Source of the DNA: Mixophyes australis
Lineage: Eukaryota; Chordata; Amphibia; Anura; Limnodynastidae
Reading direction: 5' to 3'
Assembly (NCBI GenBank): GCA_036250195.1
Contig: JAVHZZ010000002.1
Location: 370,211,124 to 370,275,123, forward strand
Length of the DNA stretch: 64,000 bases
Shown: positions 20,637-31,987 of the stretch, one piece after another
How the letters are laid out: the number at the start of each line of letters is the position of its first letter
Numbering within the stretch: the first letter of the stretch is position 1
The notes under the pieces: model-generated
Database searches by the model: none
What the model was told of the DNA's origin: nothing
What the model saw: only the letters and a program-made list of their open reading frames with translations
Position numbers and translations under genes: made by a program

Positions 20637-20956
20637 GGGCCAGATTCATTAAGGAAAGTGAAGCAAAAAAAATGAGTAACTCTGCACCTTGCCAAAACCA
20701 CGTTGCATTGGAGGGGAATTAAATTTAAAATGTGATGCCAGATTTATAGTTGGGGTAAGGCATGTTCTAGATCAACTTTATATTTCATTGTAAAATTAAA
20801 GCTATCAAGTATTTGTGTGCTACATAAAAAAAGAGCCAGTATATAACTTATGTTCAAAATAATAAACTCATTTGCAACCGTTGCATTGGAACATGGTTTT
20901 GTCCAGCAGAAACCGTATTCCTTTTCTTGACTTACTTTCCCTTAAGAAACCGGCCC
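20637..20956. mobile_element. Non-autonomous Harbinger-like element, GGGCCAGATTCATTAAGG terminus
   Basis: The left end is GGGCCAGATTCATTAAGG and the right end is its near complement, CCTTAAGAAACCGGCCC-like. ATT is duplicated on both sides (20634-20636 and 20957-20959). The inside holds GCATTGGAACATGGTTTTG-like sequence, also seen in the elements at 61205 and 63535, so all three are one family. It has no coding capacity. Confidence 0.8.
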
Positions 20957-21189
20957 ATTATGTTTACATAACAATTTGTGACAATTTCTTAATTACAAAT
21001 CAGTAAAAATGTTGATTTGAATTTGCACACACTGTAAAACTCTCAAATAAATTGATATAAACACATTAAAGTATAAAAATAAAATAAATGAAGATAATTA
21101 TATGCCACATACATGAATAGCAAAAATGTACTTAATAAAACACAGTAATTAACAAATGATTAAACAATACTAGGTAAACCTGATAATAT

Positions 21190-22102
21190 ATAATGTGTGG
21201 GCCATAATTCAGACATTCAAACTTAATCTTTCTAAAACAGAGTTAATAATATTCCCACCCATCACCAAGAGCATACCTGACATTTCTATCTCTGTTGATA
21301 ACATGACCATAAATCCCACTCCACAAGCTCGCTGCCTAGGTGTGATCCTTGACTCACACCTATCCTTTGTTCCCCACATTTACTCTATATCTAAATCATG
21401 GTAAATACATCTAAAAAACATCTGCAGAATACGCACATACCTCACACAAGTCACTGCAAAAACCTTAATTCATGCACTTATCATCTTCTGCATTGACTAT
21501 TGCAATTCCCTCCTTACTGGTCTTGCCCAAAACAGACTCAAACCCCTACAATCTATTCTGCACGCAGCGGCAAGATTGATTTTCCCTGCAAATCTTATTC
21601 CTCTGCTGAATCACTCTGTATGTTTCTACACTGTTTGACTGTTTTCTACTGAATCCAATATAAAATACTTTTACTAACCTACAAGGCCATCAACAAATAC
21701 ATCTCCTCTCTTGTCTCAAAATATCTCCCAACTCGGCAACTGCGTTCCGCACAAGATCTGCCTCTCTCATACACCCTCTTAACTTCACTACATTACCCTA
21801 TTACCACCCGTTACACAATTTCACACAAGACAACTACCCTCTGACCAACATTGTTGTGTGACAGGATCATTTAGCTTATGAGTCACTTTTACCTTTGCAG
21901 TCTGGCTGGACCAAAATGCAAAATGGAGACTTAACCTCATCTATCAAACTCCCATTGTCCCATAGATTGTAAGCTTGCGAGCAGGGCCTTCTCACCTCTG
22001 TTTTACCCAGTTTGTTTATTAGTTTATTATGTTTGTCCCCAATTGTAAAGTGCTAAGGAATCTGTTGATGCTATATAAATAAATGATGATGATGATGATT
22101 GT
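21190..22102 (+). mobile_element. L2-clade LINE, 3' part
   Basis: The first 215 bp encode the end of the reverse-transcriptase domain: LNLSKTELIIFPP, then ARCLGVILDSHLSFVPH. Further motifs continue in other frames: HALIIFCIDYCNSLLTG near 21470-21520 and LQSILHAAARLIF near 21550. The tail has TAGATTGTAAGCTTGCGAGC, AATTGTAAAGTGCTA and GCTATATAAATAAATGATG with ATG repeats, the standard L2 end. It is 5'-truncated with many frame breaks. Confidence 0.85.
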
Positions 22103-23868
22103 GGCGTTTACCTACACATCGGCGCTGCAGTACCCATGTAAGGTCGTTTACGGACCATTTGTTAGGAAGAGATATTTAAATCACCTGTTTCACATTTGCA
22201 AGTGTTCCTGATTGTGCATCATGTACAAAGCTTGTTCTTTGAACCTAAGAGGTGGTGGATATATGTGCCTTCCCATCAAATTATTTTAAGTCCCTTGCTC
22301 CATCTATATATCTATGTGTACATATCCTACGGCCTCCTATTCGTTCAGGAATTGTATACAATATATTGGGAGTTAAAGCAGACACATTTAAACTAATGAT
22401 GAGGGGAGAAGAATGTAGCTGCACTAGAACTTAAAGATCAGTTCAGCAGTGACAATGCAAGGGAGGTGAAGGAAGCCCAAACATACCTTGAATAAACAGA
22501 AGTTTGCCCTTTATTTAATTTTTTTGCACCTTGGAGGATACGTTAACCTGTTCACTGCCAAACAATAAATCATCTTTCTCTTTTTTTTTGTACATTAATT
22601 TCTTCCTCCCATTTACCTGTTTGCTCTAGTACCCTGAGCCACAATTCTATATCTGTCTATGAGACAAGACACAAACAGCGATCTGTAATTAAATGGGTCA
22701 CTGACTTAAAAGGAGTGCACAGGGAATGGTGTGTGCCTGGGAGATGAAGTTTTGACTGCTAATTAAAGGGTGTAATTAAGTAGGAACAAAATAAATTATG
22801 TAGCACGGGTAACAGCTGTTCTTACAAAGGGTGTCCGGAGACACAGTAAGACAAGCGAGAGGAGGGTCCAGGATTGCCGTGAGAAGACAATGAAGAAACA
22901 AGAAACAGAAAGGGATAGAAACAGTAACACATAAAACAACCGCAGTTAAATGCACAGCTAATGTATTTGTGATGCTCTAGTCAGATGTCTACGCCTTATA
23001 TTCAGAGAGGTAATGCTGCTGACCCCGACATAGAAAGAGGCAAGACCCCAAATCAACTGGACTCTTTCAATGAATGACTTAATCATATATAATTACTTAA
23101 TTCAATAAATATTTACAAATCACGGTTTCTCCCTTTATTTAAATTTATAATATTAGAACTAATTCCAAAAAAGTAGAAATCATGTACATTAAACTGAAAG
23201 TCTATGCACATTCACTTTCTATTAAGACATTATAAGAAGGGTTTGCACTAATCAATAAATCAGTTAATAACCCCATCCTTTTTACAGGCCATCACAGATT
23301 TTATCACTGCCATAGCTCTGACTAATTAGCACATGTGTTAGAACTGGGCCTTCTGTTCACCTTATTCAATGAGGGGAGAACAAGTGGTGGAGAATTAGTG
23401 GGGGTGAGTCCGAGGGATGAAGCCATAACAATTTTGTTATTTGGGGGGGAGAGATGCTAACTAAAAAGTACATTTGAGATGGATTTTTTGATCCAGGTTC
23501 TAATGGTCATGGATCTGAAATTCGGTTAGGTAGATTTGCAAGTTGCAGCTCTAGTTAGTGTAACTTAGAAACCTCCTTAACTATTCTAAGGGTGAGTTTC
23601 AATTCAGCACAATGTGTATCCAGAAAGTCCAAGAAGACACCAATTGTATGAAGTGCACAGAAAAATGAGCGGAAATTCCTACCATAACGGCCGGCAATGA
23701 GTGCAGCCGGACATCTGGGTGATGTCTGTGCAGCACATCAGCAGCGATTGAATTCCTCCTAATTGTTTTAACTAGGCTGCGTCTATAGATCTTTATACCA
23801 TGACCAAAACAACCCCCTCAGCAAAGTAATTTTAGTTCAATGCTTCCCTCCTGTACCTTGATATAAGC
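22103..23868. other. Unassigned stretch
   Basis: This is AT-rich with short frames only. I see no repeat termini, tandem arrays or known motifs. Confidence 0.45.
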
Positions 23869-24015
23869 CAGTGTTGGCTAACCGGTGACACTCCAGGTGT
23901 TGTGAAACTACAAGTCCCAGCATGCTTTGCCAATATATAGCAGCTTATTGCTGGAAGGGTATGCTGGGACTTGTAGTTTCACAACACCTGGAGTGTCACA
24001 CATTAACCAACACTG
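23869..24015. mobile_element. hAT-like palindromic MITE, CAGTGTTGG terminus
   Basis: The termini are CAGTGTTGG and CCAACACTG. Each arm continues through ACTCCAGGTGTTGTGAAACT and ACAAGTCCCAGCATGC, or the complement. The flanks are ATATAAGC (23861-23868) and TTATAAGC (24016-24023), an 8-bp duplication with one difference. TIR type and 8-bp duplication are both hAT hallmarks. Confidence 0.88.
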
Positions 24016-24029
24016 TTATAAGCTGTCAT

Positions 24030-24830
24030 CTATTTAAAAGCTTTTACCATATCACTTCTCTACCATCTCTGATCCAAGCTATACATGTCTAGATTCTTTA
24101 GTCTTCCCTGGTAAGTTTTTCTGATTTAGACTATGCACCAATTTACTTGCCCTTCTTTGTACCATCTCTAATTTATTTGTGTCCTTTGAGAGATATGGCC
24201 TCCAGAACCGAACAATATTCTAGGTGTGGTCTCAACAATGACCTCTATAGCGGCATCACTACCTGCTACCAATTCTCCCTATGCAACCTACCATCTGAAT
24301 GGTCTTCCCCATTGCTTTGTTGCATTGTTTTATTACCTTTAAATAGTGACACCTAGATCCTTTTCCTATAGTAGTTAATAGTTTAGTGACATTAATAATA
24401 TATGCAGCCTTTGGGTTTTTGAAACCCAACTGAATGATTTTGCATTTTCTGACAATAAATTGTACTTGCCACACTGTTGACAATTTCTCTAGTCTACTTG
24501 GATCATAAATTGTTTTGCTTAACCCACTATAGGGTCTACCCTGTTGCTTTTCTTTGTGTTAACAGCAAAAAGGCAGACTTTACCTTAAATAACATTATAA
24601 ATGTCACCCATAAAGATACTGAAGAGCACTTGTCTAAGTACAAATCCCTAGGGTACCTCACCGGTAACCTTTTCCTCCTCTGCATTCACTCTATTTAGTA
24701 CAACTCTCTGTTGTCTATCATTCCACTAATATCTTATACATTCAACCACCTGTGAAAACAATTCTGTTTCTTACATTACTTAGTGTATTCAGTGTGAGAC
24801 AGTGTCAATGGTCTTACTGAAATAAAGTAC
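24030..24830 (-). mobile_element. CR1-clade LINE fragment
   Basis: On the minus strand, worn reverse-transcriptase segments can be read in order from the 24830 side. They are a GVPxGFVLRQVLFSIFM-like segment around 24610-24660, a KVCLFAVNT-like remnant of the catalytic box near 24560-24590, and a KCKIIQLGFKNPKAA segment near 24390-24440. A later segment with LLRPHLEYCSVLEAIS-like residues lies near 24190-24230. These match the order of the C-terminal half of CR1 ORF2. Frames shift repeatedly, so the copy is old. Confidence 0.7.
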
Positions 24831-25077
24831 TATAATTAAAAAAAACCAATGAATTACACGTTACTACTAGGAACTTACTAACATAAAAATATATGTGGCA
24901 AAACAATGAAACAATTCTGCAGCCACAGTCCAAAGTCTAAGGGGCTTTCCCCAAAACAATGCATGCCAGTAAGCCTATTTAGGATGTCAGGAAACCATTT
25001 TCAGCTGCATTGAGTTCTGACCTGTATTTAATAAGATGTTTTCTTAAGAGTACATATGTGCTATAACAATAAAATCC

Positions 25078-26185
25078 CCTAATAAAGTGTTGGGCCACCC
25101 TGTGCTGCCAGTAACCACTGTGGCATTGAATCTACCAATTGTGGAATTGTGTAGAACGTAAGCAGCATTGTACAGGAGCAAGAAATACATGGCTGCTTGA
25201 TGGTGGTGGAAAAGGATGTCTCAGACGTCATTAATTGACTGATTGGGTTTAGATCTGGTGACCATGAAGACCAAGACATTGGTTAACCTGAATGTCTTGC
25301 TTATCAAACTATCTGGCATTGTCATCCTGAAAGACACCTTTACCATCAGCAAACGGAATGCTACAACATGGGTTGAAGATGCTTACTCAGTAGCACCAAG
25401 TAGCAATTAGCAGCGACCTATTCTTCTAAGGGCATATTGGCACCCAAACTATGCCAGGACCATGTGCCCCACAACATGATGCAACCACCAGATCCCCACA
25501 CTATTGGATACAAGCACTCAAGTTTTATGGCACCAAACATGCACTCATATGTTTGTGAAGAGCATGGTGAGGGATGTTTCATCTGACCACTTCACCTTCC
25601 TCCACTGCTTGGTCATCCATTGCCTGTACTCTGCAACACTGAACTTGAAAACATGGATTGACAGGTGAGGTGAGTGGTTAATTCACTGCAACCTAACTAT
25701 GATATCCTGCTTTTTGGATTCTTCTAGGACCATTCTTAGAGGAAATTGCTCACCCCACAGGTTGCAATTTACAGTCAAGAGATCTGCATTTGCTTTTTCT
25801 TCACATTAATAAACATATATCCCAACCCTGGAGTATGTGCTTCCACCCACTGCTGCCCTTTCCTGATGATGTTTTTCCCTCATAGTTCCATGCTGACATC
25901 ATCTCAGACACTGTTGTTTGTGAAACATTAGCAAGTTGAGTTATCTTAGTCACCAAAGGTCCTGCAAAATGTGCCCCAGGCCCCCAACAGTCACCTCTCT
26001 TTTAAAGTCACTCTGGTTTCCTCTTGCAATCATGCTAGACTTAACTGTAAGTCAGTATTTTTATACCATTCCCTGACTTTCCCTGGGATGTTATTTGCTT
26101 AAATATTGCATTGACCAGAGTTGGGTCGAATCCATTGCTTTCAATATGCTTGGTGTCCCAGGTGTTTACATTTTTTGTAAATAGT
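25078..26185 (-). pseudogene. Tc1/mariner-like transposase remnant
   Basis: The minus strand reads WSPDLNPI near 25250-25270. This is the segment that precedes the third catalytic acidic residue in Tc1-type transposases, but the Glu/Asp that should follow is not preserved (next residue Ser). Downstream, QLVDSMPQWLLAAQGGPTLY ends the ORF, close to the C terminus of Tc1 families. Upstream on the minus strand, at 25440-25620, worn GAHGPGIVWVPICP- and SDETSLTML-like segments fit the middle of the same protein. There are many stops. No terminal inverted repeats were secured, so the limits are approximate. Confidence 0.6.
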
Positions 26186-26281
26186 GTAGTACTTAATTGT
26201 TATTATACCTTCCTTGAAGATGTAGTTCTTGGGGATCCCATGTGACTTGCGTGTATATATATTTTGTGCATTTATATAAAA

Positions 26282-26282
26282 T

Positions 26283-26314
<32 letters not shown>

Positions 26315-26315
26315 T
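26282..26315. repeat. (AT)n microsatellite
   Basis: This is a run of TA dinucleotides of about 32 bp with one flanking interruption. Confidence 0.95.
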
Positions 26316-26454
26316 ATCACACTTGAGGATTAGGTGGGTAATATGACCCCATAGTATGATATAAACATACTCCATCTTTCATGACACATATTTAAGTCTA
26401 CTAGGATATTTTGTTTTGCCCCATAAACCAAAAATCTTGAACAATTAAGGACCA

Positions 26455-26632
26455 GGGGGTAAATGTATCAAGCTGAGAGTTTTTCGGCGGGTTTGAAAAA
26501 CCAGTCAGATTCTAGCTATCATTTATTTAGTACATTCTACAAAATGACAGCTAGAATCTGATTGGTTGCTATAGGCAACATCACCACATGTCAAACCCGC
26601 CGGAAAACTCTGAGCTTGATACATTTACCCCC
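26455..26632. mobile_element. Palindromic MITE, GGGGTAAATGTATCAAGC terminus (copy 1)
   Basis: The termini are GGGGGTAAATGTATCAAGCT and its complement. The core is shared with the GGGCTAGATTTAC copies, but the outer 35 bp differ (GCTGAGAGTTTTTCGGCGGG). The left arm lacks the 22 bp GTGGAGATGTTGCCTATAGC(AA) that the right arm keeps. Confidence 0.87.
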
Positions 26633-27637
26633 AGGTGGTTGTATAAAGATATAACACAGATTTTCACTTACAGTCATGCTCCATAGGCTATCATCACAGA
26701 TATGTCATTAGGGATAAGCAGGGGAACCATGTAACATAATCACTATAATGGGATTTATCAACGTCTAGTGCTGTGTCTGTTATTTCACCCCCTCTTTTAT
26801 CTGTGTGGGAAGATTTGAGCCAAGATGAGGTGACATGAATAGCTCTGTGTGGAATGTGAGACATTTTATCAAGAGTTTTCTTTTGTATTTTATGAAGTCT
26901 TGGTAAGGGAGGATGTAAAGCTTCAATGTGTGCAGAATGTCGAAGGGATAATGACTTACAAAAAAAAGGTAGATATTCTACAAAAGAGGAGGAATGGAAT
27001 TTTTCCTTCACTTGTGCTCAATATTTCCCTTCTGTATGTTCCCTATTGTATAACATTAGATCACCATTCTTTCCTCCACTTCTCCCTCTTCTTATGTTAT
27101 GAAATACAAAGTGGACATTGTCAAGACAATGCCACCATAAAATGTCCCTTTATACAATATTTGTATTGTGTCATTTGTCATTTTTTTGCATATTTAATTG
27201 CACACTGAAATAGCACCACAAATCTAAAAAGTACAACTCTATTTTCTTAAAATGCCACTGAAAAAATATAAGTGCAAAAAATAGGAAAATATTGTATTTT
27301 TTTATCCTAAATAAAAAAATATTTTTGAATAGAATATAATGTAAAACTTTATAGACGTTCAGTCAAGGAACATTTTCACATCACTCCATTTTTATACTAG
27401 TGGAAGAGCACTGCTATACGGTTGTATGCTATGCCGCTACGTCTCCTGCTGCCTTCATTGTAAAAATTGTTATCAGATTCCATTTACATACCGCCACTTC
27501 TAAATTTCCACTTTAACCACTGAGTATAACCCGCTTAGAACAAATATGTTTGGTTACTTCTTCTTCTGTACCATTATGCTGTCCTACAAATTACAACCAG
27601 ACAACGTGTATTGAATATATTTATGTACTAGTCATGG
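26633..27637. other. Unassigned stretch
   Basis: A 119-residue frame at 26849-27208 has no motif or codon bias I recognise. The sequence is AT-rich and nothing else is seen. Confidence 0.4.
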
Positions 27638-27740
27638 CAGGGGCATAGCAATAGCCACAGCAGTCTACCCCACAGTTACGTGCCTCTGGGTCCTGTAACT
27701 CCCGTAACTACCCGGCAGTTATGGGACCCAGAGGCACGTG
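27638..27740. mobile_element. Possible truncated hAT-like end with hairpin
   Basis: CAGGGGCATAGCAATAG at 27638 resembles the CAGGGGCGTAACTA-type termini of some hAT families. Immediately inside lies a strong hairpin: ACGTGCCTCTGGGTCC (27678-27693) pairs with GGACCCAGAGGCACGT (27724-27739). No right terminus or target duplication was found. Confidence 0.35.
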
Positions 27741-29337
27741 ATGGAGGTGAGGAACCTAAAGTTAATAGCTTATGGGCGCATTGAGCGCCATGTGTATTAG
27801 CCTAGGCAGCTCTGTGCTTCTACGCTTTGTTTTGGCTGAAATCTCAAGTATAAATTTGCTGCGTCCCTATTCAGGCAGCTTCAAGCACTTTATTTCCATT
27901 TGGGGACTTCAATTTCTCAAACTTTTTATACAAAATCTGCAAAGACGTTTTCTATATGTGCATCACATTATGACAGGGGGACTCAACCTGGCATAGTTGA
28001 CCAACCCAGGTTGGCATAGCTTTGTGCTGGTTTATACTTTTGCTGGGGAACCCCTGTCGAAGTCAGCAAATTGGATAAAGTCATTTCAATTAAAATCGAG
28101 CAAACTTGGTTGTCTTTGTCTGAAAAGATGCGTATGGCACGCTACGGCGTGGAAGGGCGTACGCAGCCGCAACACATGGCAGCAACTGTATTTACGCTCT
28201 TACATACATTCGCACCAACACACACATTTGTAAAATAGTACACATTAATGGTAGTTGCAACACATAGTTATTTATGTCGAAATATAGTAGTGTTTATGTG
28301 TAATATTATAAGTTATATGCATATCAGTAAAACATATGGTACAGGTTGAAGGAATCATGTCATGTGTGGTATCATATTAATCCCCTTTACATTTGCGGCT
28401 GTCCGGTTCACTCTGCGAAGGGATCGCAGAGTGCATACGCAAGTTATTAATGTTAGGGAATTATGGACTATTAAGACTATGAATCTTGGCGGGAAGATCG
28501 GAGCATATCCCCTGGAGAGATGACCCCCACCTTTGGATTCTTTAGGTTGAACTAGCCAATGATCGACAACCCCCTGGGCCTTCCTGAAACCTGGACCAAT
28601 AGAAGCAAGCTATACCATCTGCATTGTTTACTGTATCTCTGTGTGCATATAAGCAGCAGCTCCTCCTCCTCCTCCTAGACCACAGATTTTTGCAATTTTG
28701 CCTACCTGCTATTGTGATCCGGTTACAGAATTGTGGTCTATTCTTAATAAGGCGCATAATCAAAGATAGAAAAAACCCAGATATGGTAAATATATATGGA
28801 TAACCAAGCAGTGGATCTACTTTAAAATCTACCCAAATATGGTGAGTTTGAGAAAGGTGATGGTGATAGAGACAAGTAGTTGGGAGTTTCATAGAAGATA
28901 TAGCCAACAAGGGAATTGTTTATGTGTGAGATAGCACTAGAGGTGAATTAGATGGATTACACTGAGATGAAAGTATACAGCGGCTTGGAAGCAGGTGGAG
29001 CAGGCTTTACTGCATTATGACAATAAGCTCCACACCAATACAGTGCACTTGCTCCTGAAAGATGGCTCTTATCACTGAAATTCATGTAGGCATGTATAAA
29101 CTGACAGGAGAAGCTATAAAGCTGCAATAAACACTAAGGGGGAGATTGAAGTGTCGGCAATTTGGCACGCGTACATCGCACTGCGCACTTTGCCGACTAT
29201 TGCAGTCAAAATCGCACCTCTTCCTTGCAGCCCTGGCCTCACTTACTCAGTCACAAAAGTGGGCCGGTTACTGCCTTCAAAAAGATCATCACTCATCTCC
29301 TGAATTAAGTAAAATCTGTATAAAAGTGTGTAAATGT
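27741..29337. other. Unassigned stretch
   Basis: There are short frames only. A small CTC repeat (CTCCTCCTCCTCCT) lies near 28659-28675. Nothing else is recognised. Confidence 0.4.
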
Positions 29338-29345
29338 GTAAATAT

Positions 29346-30156
29346 TAGGGATGTTCACTAACCCCCATGTTTTGGTTTTGGTTTTGGATCTGTATTAACT
29401 TCGTGTTTTGGTTTTGGCAAAACTGCCCTCACGTGTTTTGGTTCTAAATCTGTTTTGGGTTTTTTTGTTTACAAAAAAGAATTGCTAAAAAAATGTTAAA
29501 ATCCCATAATTAGGCTCTTTTTTGTTCCTACTTTATTATTAACCTCAAAAAATTAATTTCCAGTAATTTTTTGTCAAGTGACAAGAACACTGCTACCCCT
29601 CCTGTTTCAGTGTGAGCAATGGCACTGAGCAATGGAGAGTGACAAGAACACTGCTACCCCTGTTTCTGTGTGAGCAATGGCACTGAGCAATGGAGAGTGA
29701 CAAGAACACTGCTACCCCTGTTTCTGTGTGAGCAATGGCACTGAGCAATGGAGAGTGACAAGAACACTGCTACCCCTGTTTCTGTGTGAGCAATGGCACT
29801 GAGCAATGGAGAGTGACAAGAACACTGCTACCCGTTTCTGTGTGAGCAATGGCACTGGAGAATGGAGAGTGACAAGAACACTGCTACCCCTGTTTCTGTG
29901 TGAGCAATGGCACTGAGCAATGGAGAGTGACAAGAACACTGCTACCCCTGTTTCTGTGTGAGCAATGGCGCTGGATCTTCTGGGGAGGGAGGTATTTGTG
30001 TAATCCAAAACCTCTGAGATCCGACGACGCAATAATGACTTTTCAGATCTGAGGACCCGCGAAAGTACCAGACCAGCGTGGTACTTGGATTGACAATGTT
30101 GGGGGGAGAGGAGGGGGCTTTTTCGCTTTTCGCAAAACAGAGCCTGAGCATCTCTA
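29346..30156. mobile_element. Non-autonomous hAT element related to the one at 31150
   Basis: The termini are TAGGGATG and CATCTCTA, flanked by the perfect 8-bp duplication GTAAATAT (29338-29345, 30157-30164). The left end has the same GTGTTTTGGTTTTGG-rich start as the autonomous element at 31150. The right end shares GAGATCCGACGACG with it (30016 here, 37460 there). No transposase is left. The middle is a tandem array. It is 811 bp long. Confidence 0.88.
29577..29972. repeat. 58-bp minisatellite inside the small hAT element
   Basis: There are seven copies of a unit starting GTGACAAGAACACTGCTACC and containing GTGTGAGCAATGGCACTGAG. Spacing of successive ACAAGAAC words is 61, 58, 58, 58, 56 and 58 bp. 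The array lies near the right end of the element. Confidence 0.9.
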
Positions 30157-30164
30157 GTAAATAT

Positions 30165-30488
30165 CTGTATAAAAGATGAGTTTTGCTCATAATTACTAAC
30201 TTGAGATGTCCTCACTTCAATGTTCATTACGAAACCGTCTGTGTTACAAGTATTAGGGCAGCTCTTACTGTACATGATTATATTACTTGTGTTTTATAAT
30301 TAATAATACGCCCTCAAGTAAATTATTATGGATCTTTAAAGCAACCTCAGCCTTCCGTGACTTGTATAAAGCCTATAGTCTTGTATCTTTATATGGTCAC
30401 AGGACGCCTCGGTGACTTCATTTCCTTATTAAGTAAGGTATTGGGTATATTCTACCCTATATACTGAAGCAGAAACAGACACTACTGT
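30165..30488. other. Unassigned stretch
   Basis: Ordinary AT-rich spacer between the small hAT element and the GA-rich tract. Confidence 0.4.
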
Positions 30489-30793
30489 GTGAGAGAGAGA
30501 GGAAGAGAGAAATAAGGAGAGAGAGAAAGAGAGAGAGAATTAAGATGGAGAGAGCGAAAAAGAGAGAGAGAGATAAGGGGGTAAATGTATCAATGTCCGG
30601 ATTCGCCGGAGTTGAAGAATCCGGACATTGATACATTTACCCCAAGGAGTGAGAGATGGAGAGAGAGAGAGAGAAGAGGCAGAGTGAGAAAGAGAGTGAG
30701 CAAGAGTGTTAAAGAGAACGGTTGAGAGAGAAAAAGTGTAAGGGAGGGAGAGAGAGAGAGATTGAAAGAGAAGGGTTGAGAGAGAGTGGGAGG

Positions 30794-30829
<36 letters not shown>

Positions 30830-30830
30830 G
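30489..30830. repeat. (GA)n-rich simple sequence
   Basis: Purine-rich GAGAGA and GAGAGAAA tracts are interrupted once by a 67-bp palindromic insertion (30577-30643). The opposite strand gives an open Leu/Ser-rich frame purely by composition. Confidence 0.95.
30577..30643. mobile_element. Ends-only MITE derivative inside the GA tract
   Basis: GGGGTAAATGTATCA is followed by ATGTCCGGATTCGCCGG, a short centre, and then the complement, giving a nearly perfect 67-bp palindrome. The outer 15 bp equal the termini of the MITEs at 26455, 41845 and 49726, but the shared core is absent. AAG precedes and follows the insertion, a 3-bp duplication, inside an otherwise uniform GA tract. Confidence 0.8.
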
Positions 30831-31141
30831 CAGGGAAAGCGAATCTGAAAGAATGGTTCAGTGAACCTTTTTGCTATTTTTTTAAGCATCAGTGCTGAAG
30901 AATAAAATACGGGATTGTATGTGTAAGTGGTGCTGCTGAGACTGAAGAAAGCTGCTGCTTAACCACAAGCCGTGGGAGCGCTCAGCTCTGTCAAAAAACA
31001 AAGAACATATCACATTCAACACCTTTCTGTTATTTCTTTGAAAATTTATTTTACTTTTGTCCATGCAGCCTTGCAACAGATCCACTTGGTAACTTAATTC
31101 AGCAGGTATTAAATGAACAGCTATACAGGCTTCCTCAGTGT
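30831..31141. other. Unassigned spacer
   Basis: About 310 bp between the GA tract and the hAT element; nothing is recognised. Confidence 0.4.
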
Positions 31142-31165
31142 GTCAGTATTAGAGATGGTCACTGA

Positions 31166-31290
31166 CCCCCGTGTTTTGGTTTTGGATTCGGTTTTGGATC
31201 TGGATTACCGTCGTGTTTTGGTTTTGGTTTTGGTTTTGCAAAACCTCCATTGCGTGTTTTGGTTTTGGTTTTGGTTTTGTCTGGTTTTGT
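31166..31290. repeat. GTTTTG-rich left end of hAT element
   Basis: Repeated GTGTTTTGGTTTTGG words occupy about 120 bp just inside the left terminus. The small hAT element has the same feature at 29367-29460. Subterminal repeats of this kind are often transposase binding sites in hAT elements; that is inference here. Confidence 0.6.
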
Positions 31291-31550
31291 TTTGCTATTT
31301 TTTGGGAAAATCCATGTTTTTGGGCCTAAATTAACCCAATTTAGTGCTCCAACTGTTTTAGAGACAAGTAATCTAATTGTTGAGGTAATAAATCATCCAA
31401 AAAAACAGTTTAATTCTTCGTTGGTAGGCCTATTCTACACACAAAACAGATTGTCTTCCTCTCCATCTATGCATATTGGCAATGCAGCCATCGTCTTTGA
31501 ATGTATATTACACCCTACACTTATAGTTAAATATGTAAAGAAATGGAAAA

Positions 31551-31850
31551 AGCCAGTTTGGTTTCTGTCTCTCAAGGCCCCCCTCCACTTGTATAAAATA
31601 CCAAAAAATTCAGCCATTATAGACTGTACAATATTAATTGACATGGAGAAAGCCAGTTTGGTTTCTGTCTCTCAAGGCCCCCCTCCACTTGTATAAAATA
31701 CCAAAAAATTCAGCCATTATAGACTGTACAATATTAATTGACATGGAGAAAGCCAGTTTGGTTTCTGTCTCTCTAGGCCCCCCTCCACTTGTATAAAATA
31801 CTAAAAAATTCAGCCATTATAGACTGTACAATATTATGAAAAATGGACAA
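31551..31850. repeat. Three 100-bp tandem copies downstream of the transposase gene
   Basis: AGCCAGTTTG starts at 31551, 31651 and 31751, and a worn fourth copy starts at 31851. The spacing is exactly 100 bp. The unit contains TTCTGTCTCTCAAGGCCCCC and ATTCAGCCATTATAGACTGT. It is unrelated in sequence to the 100-bp array at 35041. Confidence 0.93.
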
Positions 31851-31987
31851 AGCCAATTTAGGGTCACTCTGTCTATGACACCCTACCCTTAAGGATAAAT
31901 TGCCCTAACAGCAGCCTTTCAAGATGGTATGTGATATGGAAATGCCACAAGTTTCTTTCCTCTTTGGGGGTAGATTGCTCCCTACAC

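Noticed and set aside
29712..30275. 187-residue minus-strand ORF
   Set aside because: It is produced by the 58-bp array inside the small hAT element. The repeats shift frame between copies and resemble no protein.
30590..30889. Leu/Ser-repeat protein on the minus strand
   Set aside because: It is translation of the GA microsatellite and an inserted palindrome.
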